From assembly GCF_003813865.1 (NCBI RefSeq), contig NZ_RMVG01000001.1, positions 248,001 to 312,000 on the forward strand: a stretch of DNA of 64,000 bases. Reading direction: 5' to 3'. This DNA is from Candidatus Pantoea deserta (lineage in GTDB: Bacteria > Pseudomonadota > Gammaproteobacteria > Enterobacterales > Enterobacteriaceae). The notes under the pieces are model-generated. The model made no database searches and was not told the DNA's origin. It worked only from the letters and a program-made list of their open reading frames with translations. The stretch's first letter is position 1. Each line of letters begins with the position of its first letter. The position numbers and the translations under genes were made by a program. Of the stretch, positions 59,170-64,000 are shown in pieces.

Positions 59170-59256
59170 TGGTACCGAGGACGGGACTTGAACCCGTAAG
59201 CCCAATCGGGCACTACCACCTCAAGGTAGCGTGTCTACCAATTCCACCACCTCGGC
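59170..59256 (-). tRNA. leuU: tRNA-Leu, anticodon GAG
   Basis: An 87-base class II tRNA with encoded CCA, GCCGAGG acceptor and CTTGAGG anticodon loop (GAG, reading CUC/CUU). It corresponds to E. coli leuU, downstream of secG. The spacing to metY is 58 bases. Confidence 0.97.
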
Positions 59257-59305
59257 ACTTAATGGACTACGACCTGATACTGTCGCGTCGCAAGCGTTGA
59301 CGAAT

Positions 59306-59644
59306 TTATTTAGGAATATCGTTACCCGGCGCGGCCGGTTGTGCAGGCTGCTGAGTCGGTTGCGTTGACTGAGCCGGCGCTGACAGATTTTCCCACTTGC
59401 TTCCCTGTGAAGTCTTATTGGTGTTCAGGTTACCCAGAACCAGGCTGATGATGAAGAACAGCGCCGCGAGAATGCCGGTCATACGCGTCATGAAGTTGCC
59501 AGAACCCGTAGAACCAAACAGCGTTGCGGATGCGCCTGCACCAAATGAGGCTCCCATATCAGCGCCTTTACCCTGTTGCAGCATGATCAGACCCACAAGG
59601 GCGATGGCCACAATAAGGAAAATAACTAAAAGAGCTTCGTACAT
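59306..59644 (-). CDS. secG: SecG, preprotein translocase subunit
   Basis: SecG is the small subunit of the SecYEG channel and aids SecA-driven export. The 112-residue protein has two membrane spans (MYEALLVIFLIVAIALVGLI and MTGILAALFFIISLVLG) and the GSTGSGNFMTR loop. The tail is Pro/Gln-rich. The ATG at 59644 matches E. coli; the extension to 59722 is rejected. Confidence 0.96.
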   Translation of the reverse strand: MYEALLVIFLIVAIALVGLIMLQQGKGADMGASFGAGASATLFGSTGSGNFMTRMTGILAALFFIISLVLGNLNTNKTSQGSKWENLSAPAQSTQPTQQPAQPAAPGNDIPK

Positions 59645-59861
59645 AATCAACCTGTTTCCTTGCGCGATAACCGCACAGTTAAGCTTCAACCAGTATCGAT
59701 GGGCCGTGTCGTCATCACCCATCAGAAGCGGGTGTGAATACTAACCAAAGGCGTACCCCTCTGCAAGCGCAATTTTCTTTGATGCGACTGACTGCGGAAA
59801 AAAGCGCCATCGTGATGATTTTAACGGCGGATCAGCGGGAAAACCGACCGCCGTTCGCCCG

Positions 59862-61196
59862 TTAAACGGCCTTTACCTGCTCGGCGATACGATGCGCCAG
59901 TTCGGTGACCTGCGCTTCATTTTCACCTTCAACCATCACGCGAATCAGCGGCTCGGTGCCCGACTTGCGCAGCAGCACGCGTCCGCGTCCGGCCAGAGTT
60001 TTTTCAACTTCCGCCGTCACGCTTTTTACCGATTCAGCGTCCAGCGGATCGCTGTCTCCGCTAAAGCGCACATTCACCAGCACCTGCGGCAGCATTTTCA
60101 TGCCGCTGCACAGGTCGTGCAGGCTCATATGGTTGCGCACCATAGCAGTAAGCACCTGCAAACTTGCCACGATACCGTCGCCGGTGGTGGTTTTATCCAG
60201 CAGAATAACGTGGCCAGAGTTCTCCGCGCCAAGACGCCAGTGTTTTTCCTTCATTTTTTCCAGCACGTAGCGGTCGCCCACTTTCGCGCGCGCAAAAGGA
60301 ATACCCAGTTGCTTAAGCGCCAGCTCCAGGCCCATATTACTCATCAGCGTGCCCACCACGCCGCCGCGCAGCTGTCCCTGACGCAGCCCTTCACGCGCGA
60401 TGATGTAGAGGATCTGGTCGCCGTCTACTTTCGCGCCCAGGTGATCCACCATCATGATGCGGTCGCCGTCGCCGTCATAAGCCAGCCCCAGATCGGCCTT
60501 CTCGGCCAGCACGCGCTGTTGCAGCATACGCAGATCGGTCGCGCCGCACTCTTTGTTGATATTCATGCCATCAGGCTGCGTCGCGATGGCAATCACGGTC
60601 GCGCCCAGTTCGCGCAGCACGTTTGGCGCGATGTGGTAGGTTGCGCCATTGGCACAGTCCACGACGATTTTCAGACCATTCAGGCTGAGTTCGCTGGGAA
60701 AGGTGCCTTTACAAAATTCGATATAGCGCCCTGCGGCATCCACGATGCGGCTGGCGCGTCCCAGCTCGGCGGACTCTACGCAGGTCAGCGGCTTCTCCAT
60801 CTCCAGCTCAATCGCCTCTTCCACTTCATCAGGAAGCTTGGTGCCCTCGGCAGAGAAAAATTTGATGCCGTTGTCGTCAAACGGGTTGTGCGATGCAGAG
60901 ATCACAATGCCGGCCTCGGCGCGGAACGTGCGCGTCAGATAGGCGATAGCGGGCGTTGGCATTGGACCGGTAAAGGCAGCGGACAGCCCCGCCGCCGCCA
61001 GGCCTGCTTCCAGCGCCGACTCCAGCATGTAGCCGGAGATGCGCGTGTCTTTGCCGATCAGCACCTTTTTAGAACCGTGACGCGCCAGCACCTTGCCTGC
61101 CGCCCAGCCCAGTTTCAGTACAAAATCAGGGGTGATTGGCGCTTCGCCAACCTTGCCGCGAATGCCATCTGTACCGAAATATTTACGATTACTCAT
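59862..61196 (-). CDS. glmM: Phosphoglucosamine mutase
   Basis: GlmM interconverts glucosamine-6-phosphate and glucosamine-1-phosphate for UDP-GlcNAc and so for peptidoglycan and LPS. The 444-residue protein has the phosphoserine loop [16 protein letters not shown], the metal-binding DGDGDR segment and [15 protein letters not shown]. It starts seven bases after the folP stop, in the ftsH-folP-glmM-secG order of E. coli. Confidence 0.97.
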   Translation of the reverse strand: MSNRKYFGTDGIRGKVGEAPITPDFVLKLGWAAGKVLARHGSKKVLIGKDTRISGYMLESALEAGLAAAGLSAAFTGPMPTPAIAYLTRTFRAEAGIVISASHNPFDDNGIKFFSAEGTKLPDEVEEAIELEMEKPLTCVESAELGRASRIVDAAGRYIEFCKGTFPSELSLNGLKIVVDCANGATYHIAPNVLRELGATVIAIATQPDGMNINKECGATDLRMLQQRVLAEKADLGLAYDGDGDRIMMVDHLGAKVDGDQILYIIAREGLRQGQLRGGVVGTLMSNMGLELALKQLGIPFARAKVGDRYVLEKMKEKHWRLGAENSGHVILLDKTTTGDGIVASLQVLTAMVRNHMSLHDLCSGMKMLPQVLVNVRFSGDSDPLDAESVKSVTAEVEKTLAGRGRVLLRKSGTEPLIRVMVEGENEAQVTELAHRIAEQVKAV

Positions 61197-61203
61197 GCCT
61201 TAA

Positions 61204-62037
61204 TTATCCTTTTGCTCGCCGTGTCGCTTCGACAACGCGCATCGCTTCGACCGTCTCTTTTACGTCATGCACACGAATGATCTGCGCGCCCTGCATAGCG
61301 GCAATCACTGCGCAGGCCAGGCTGCCTGTCAGGCGCTGGGACGGACCGACATTCAGCAGCTGACCAATCATCGACTTACGCGACATGCCTACCAGCAGCG
61401 GCAGTTCAAAGTGGTGAAAATGGCTCAGATGGGCCAGTAGCTCATAGTTGTGGTTGAGATTCTTACCGAAACCGAAGCCAGGGTCGAGCAGCAGATTCGC
61501 TTTTTTGATACCGGCGGCTTCACAGCGCGCTATCTGATCGACGAAGTAAGCATCGACTTCGCTCACCACGTTTTGATATTCAGGCGCCTGCTGCATGGTG
61601 CGCGGCTCGCCCTGCATATGCATCAGGCAAACCGGCAGATCGGCCGCCGCGGCCGCTTCCAGTGCCCCTGGCTCTGACAGGGAGCGAATGTCATTGATGA
61701 TGTGAGCGCCCGCTCTCGCGGCTTCGCGGATAACCTCAGCCTTAGAGGTGTCAACAGAGATCCAGACTTCAAAGCGCTGCGCGATGGCTTCCACAACAGG
61801 GATGACGCGCGCCAGCTCTTCTTCCACGCTGACGTCATCGGCGCCTGGCCGCGTCGACTCGCCGCCGACGTCGATAATGGTTGCCCCGGCATTGACCATC
61901 TCATTGGTGTGAGTGAGCGCTTCCACCAGCGAGTTATGCTTTCCACCATCAGAGAAGGAGTCCGGCGTGACATTTAAAATACCCATCACATGGGGAAAAG
62001 AGAGATCGAGATGGGCATCACGGGCGTACAACTTCAT
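61204..62037 (-). CDS. folP: Dihydropteroate synthase
   Basis: FolP joins p-aminobenzoate to the pterin pyrophosphate in folate synthesis and is the target of sulfonamides. The 277-residue protein has the loops MGILNVTPDSFSDGG, IDVGGESTRPGA, LMHMQGEPRTMQ and DPGFGFGKNLNHNY, and all look chromosomal and ordinary. glmM follows closely. The upstream region between folP and ftsH holds a terminator. Confidence 0.97.
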   Translation of the reverse strand: MKLYARDAHLDLSFPHVMGILNVTPDSFSDGGKHNSLVEALTHTNEMVNAGATIIDVGGESTRPGADDVSVEEELARVIPVVEAIAQRFEVWISVDTSKAEVIREAARAGAHIINDIRSLSEPGALEAAAAADLPVCLMHMQGEPRTMQQAPEYQNVVSEVDAYFVDQIARCEAAGIKKANLLLDPGFGFGKNLNHNYELLAHLSHFHHFELPLLVGMSRKSMIGQLLNVGPSQRLTGSLACAVIAAMQGAQIIRVHDVKETVEAMRVVEATRRAKG

Positions 62038-62073
62038 GGGGGAAATCTCCTCTGATTACCTGATTACGGATGT

Positions 62074-62101
62074 AAAAAACCCCGGACCAGCCGGGGTTTT
62101 T
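62074..62101. terminator. Bidirectional terminator between ftsH and folP
   Basis: CCCCGG (62080-62085) pairs with CCGGGG (62091-62096), with six A before and five T after, so it works on both strands. It ends the ftsH message and leaves folP to its own promoter or read-through. Confidence 0.8.
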
Positions 62102-62118
62102 GCAAGGGTAAAACCCTG

Positions 62119-64000
62119 TTATTTGTCGAACTGCTCTGACATGGTGTTGCCAGGATTCGGCGTGCGCGGTTCATCAACCGGACGCGGCGCCTTCGGCGTG
62201 CCGTTGCTGTCAGAATTGCTGCCTGGATCTTCCCAACCCGCTGGCGGACGCACTTCGCGGCGCGCCATCAGGTCGTCGATCTGCGGCGCATCAATGGTTT
62301 CATACTTCATCAGCGCGTCTTTCATCGCGTGAAGGATGTCCATGTTTTCGCCCAGAATGCGGCGAGCGCGCTGATAGTTGCTGTCGATCAGGTGCTTAAC
62401 TTCCTGGTCGATAATGCGCGCGGTTTCGTCGGACATGTGTTTCGCTTTTGCCACAGAGCGGCCCAGGAACACTTCGCCCTCTTCTTCCGCATACAGCAAC
62501 GGACCCAGTTTTTCCGAGAAGCCCCACTGCGTCACCATGTTGCGCGCCAGGTTAGTGGCCACTTTGATGTCGTTAGAAGCGCCGGTAGAAACGTGTTCCG
62601 CACCGTAGATGATCTCTTCCGCCAGACGGCCGCCGTACAGGGTAGAGATCTGGCTTTCCAGTTTCTGACGGCTGGCGCTGATAGCATCGCCTTCCGGCAG
62701 GAAGAAGGTCACACCCAGCGCGCGGCCGCGCGGAATGATGGTGACCTTATGAACCGGATCGTGCTCCGGCACCAGGCGACCAATAATCGCATGGCCCGCT
62801 TCGTGGTACGCGGTTGACTCTTTCTGCGCTTCCGTCATCACCATGGAGCGACGTTCCGCACCCATCATGATTTTGTCTTTCGCTTTCTCGAACTCAACCA
62901 TAGAGACCACGCGCTTGTTTCCACGAGCGGCAAACAGCGCGGCTTCGTTCACCAGGTTGGCGAGATCCGCACCGGAGAAGCCCGGCGTACCGCGCGCGAT
63001 GATAGCCGCGTCGATGTCGGTCGCCAGCGGAACGCGGCGCATATGCACTTTCAGAATCTGCTCACGGCCACGCACGTCCGGCAGTCCGACCACAACCTGA
63101 CGGTCGAAGCGGCCTGGACGCAGCAGCGCAGGGTCGAGCACGTCTGGACGGTTCGTTGCCGCGATAACGATAATGCCTTCATTGCCTTCAAAGCCGTCCA
63201 TCTCAACCAGCATCTGGTTCAGCGTCTGCTCACGTTCATCGTGACCGCCGCCTAAGCCTGCGCCACGCTGACGGCCTACGGCGTCAATCTCATCGATAAA
63301 GATGATGCAGGGCGCGGCTTTCTTCGCCTGTTCGAACATGTCACGCACGCGAGATGCGCCGACACCCACAAACATTTCAACGAAGTCCGAACCTGAGATG
63401 GTAAAGAACGGCACCTTAGCTTCGCCCGCGATCGCTTTCGCCAGCAGGGTTTTACCGGTACCCGGCGGGCCAACCATCAGCACGCCTTTGGGAATTTTAC
63501 CGCCCAGCTTCTGGAAGCGGCTCGGCTCACGCAGATACTCGACCAGCTCGCCGACCTCCTCTTTCGCTTCGTCACAGCCTGCAACGTCGGCGAAAGTGGT
63601 TTTGATCTGATCTTCCGTCAGCATACGGGCTTTGCTTTTGCCAAAGGACATTGCGCCTTTACCGCCGCCGCCCTGCATCTGCCGCATAAAGAAGATCCAC
63701 ACGCCAATCAGCAGCAGCATCGGGAACCAGGAGATAAAGATTGAAGCCAGCAGGCTCGGCTCTTCCGGCGGTTCGCCAACCACTTTGACGTTTTTGGTCA
63801 ACAGGTTATCGAGTAACTTGGGATCATTGACAGGAATGTAGGTTGTATATTTATTACTGTCTTTCTTGATTACGTTAATCTCACGCCCGTTAATACGTGC
63901 CTCGCGGACCTGATCCTGGTTCACTTCCGACAGGAAGGTTGAATAATCAACCCTACGGCCATTCGACTCGCTGGGCCCAAAGCTCTGGAATACTGACATC
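62119..64000 (-). CDS. ftsH: FtsH, ATP-dependent zinc metalloprotease (start outside window)
   Basis: FtsH is the membrane-anchored AAA protease that degrades LpxC, sigma-32 and misassembled membrane proteins. The visible 626 residues start at what is Met16 in E. coli ([14 protein letters not shown]), so the first 15 residues and first membrane span lie beyond 64000. Seen are the second membrane span ([16 protein letters not shown]), Walker A GPPGTGKT, Walker B FIDEID, the SRH region, the zinc site HEAGH and the C-terminal Pro/Ser tail ending EQFDK. Confidence 0.98.
   Translation of the reverse strand, partial: MSVFQSFGPSESNGRRVDYSTFLSEVNQDQVREARINGREINVIKKDSNKYTTYIPVNDPKLLDNLLTKNVKVVGEPPEEPSLLASIFISWFPMLLLIGVWIFFMRQMQGGGGKGAMSFGKSKARMLTEDQIKTTFADVAGCDEAKEEVGELVEYLREPSRFQKLGGKIPKGVLMVGPPGTGKTLLAKAIAGEAKVPFFTISGSDFVEMFVGVGASRVRDMFEQAKKAAPCIIFIDEIDAVGRQRGAGLGGGHDEREQTLNQMLVEMDGFEGNEGIIVIAATNRPDVLDPALLRPGRFDRQVVVGLPDVRGREQILKVHMRRVPLATDIDAAIIARGTPGFSGADLANLVNEAALFAARGNKRVVSMVEFEKAKDKIMMGAERRSMVMTEAQKESTAYHEAGHAIIGRLVPEHDPVHKVTIIPRGRALGVTFFLPEGDAISASRQKLESQISTLYGGRLAEEIIYGAEHVSTGASNDIKVATNLARNMVTQWGFSEKLGPLLYAEEEGEVFLGRSVAKAKHMSDETARIIDQEVKHLIDSNYQRARRILGENMDILHAMKDALMKYETIDAPQIDDLMARREVRPPAGWEDPGSNSDSNGTPKAPRPVDEPRTPNPGNTMSEQFDK

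Overview
The window comes from a chromosome of the Enterobacterales, most likely Erwiniaceae (Pantoea/Erwinia/Mixta-like). Gene content and order follow Escherichia coli closely in long blocks (ftsH-folP-glmM-secG-leuU, metY-rimP-nusA-infB-rbfA-truB-rpsO-pnp-nlpI-deaD, yhbW-ubiV-ubiU/ubiT-yhbS-yhbQ-yhbP-yhbO-yraR, pyrI-pyrB-argI-rraB-miaE-yjgM-valS-holC-pepA-lptF-lptG). A three-subunit periplasmic gluconate-type dehydrogenase, the absence of argG between the two tRNA genes and the absence of mtr next to deaD argue against E. coli itself. The genus cannot be fixed from the sequence alone.

Layout. 1-3061: an amiD-type amidase broken by a frameshift, a small lipoprotein, and a two-gene unit for a 2-oxoglutarate/Fe(II)-type oxygenase and a solute-binding protein. 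3062-10460: an AT-rich accessory islet ending at tRNA-Leu(CAA) (leuX), with the ruins of a P4-type integrase beside the tRNA. Its cargo is a type VI secretion set (a nonsense-mutated Tlde1-like peptidoglycan toxin, its intact immunity protein, an Hcp tube protein and a second decayed hcp), a small secreted protein, a DUF1493 protein, a GIY-YIG nuclease-like protein with a C-terminal DNA-binding-like tail, and a winged-helix plus PD-(D/E)XK protein of the HrgA type. 10461-23201: leuX, yjjA, an unrecognised acidic protein, marC, the gluconate-type dehydrogenase operon, a peptide-type solute-binding protein, yjgR, yjiN and an Rpn-family nuclease. 23230-38535: LPS export permeases, pepA, holC, valS, yjgM, miaE, rraB, argI under ARG boxes, pyrBI under a classical UTP-sensing attenuator, ridA, and anaerobic ribonucleotide reductase nrdDG under paired NrdR-like boxes. 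38508-49766: the yraR-deaD-nlpI block, with the anaerobic ubiquinone genes ubiT/ubiUV and an inserted AraC-regulator/SDR pair. 49896-64000: the translation and RNA-decay operon read leftward (rimP to pnp), two tRNAs, secG, glmM, folP and the start-truncated ftsH.

Most of the window is conserved housekeeping DNA. The parts worth a second look are the leuX islet (broken toxin with live immunity, hcp fossil, two lone nuclease-like proteins), an SDR that has lost both catalytic Ser and Tyr but sits behind a regulator with tandem operator-like repeats, the acidic protein at 11508 with an RNase H-like layout, and the 18-residue yrbN-like reading frame in front of deaD.
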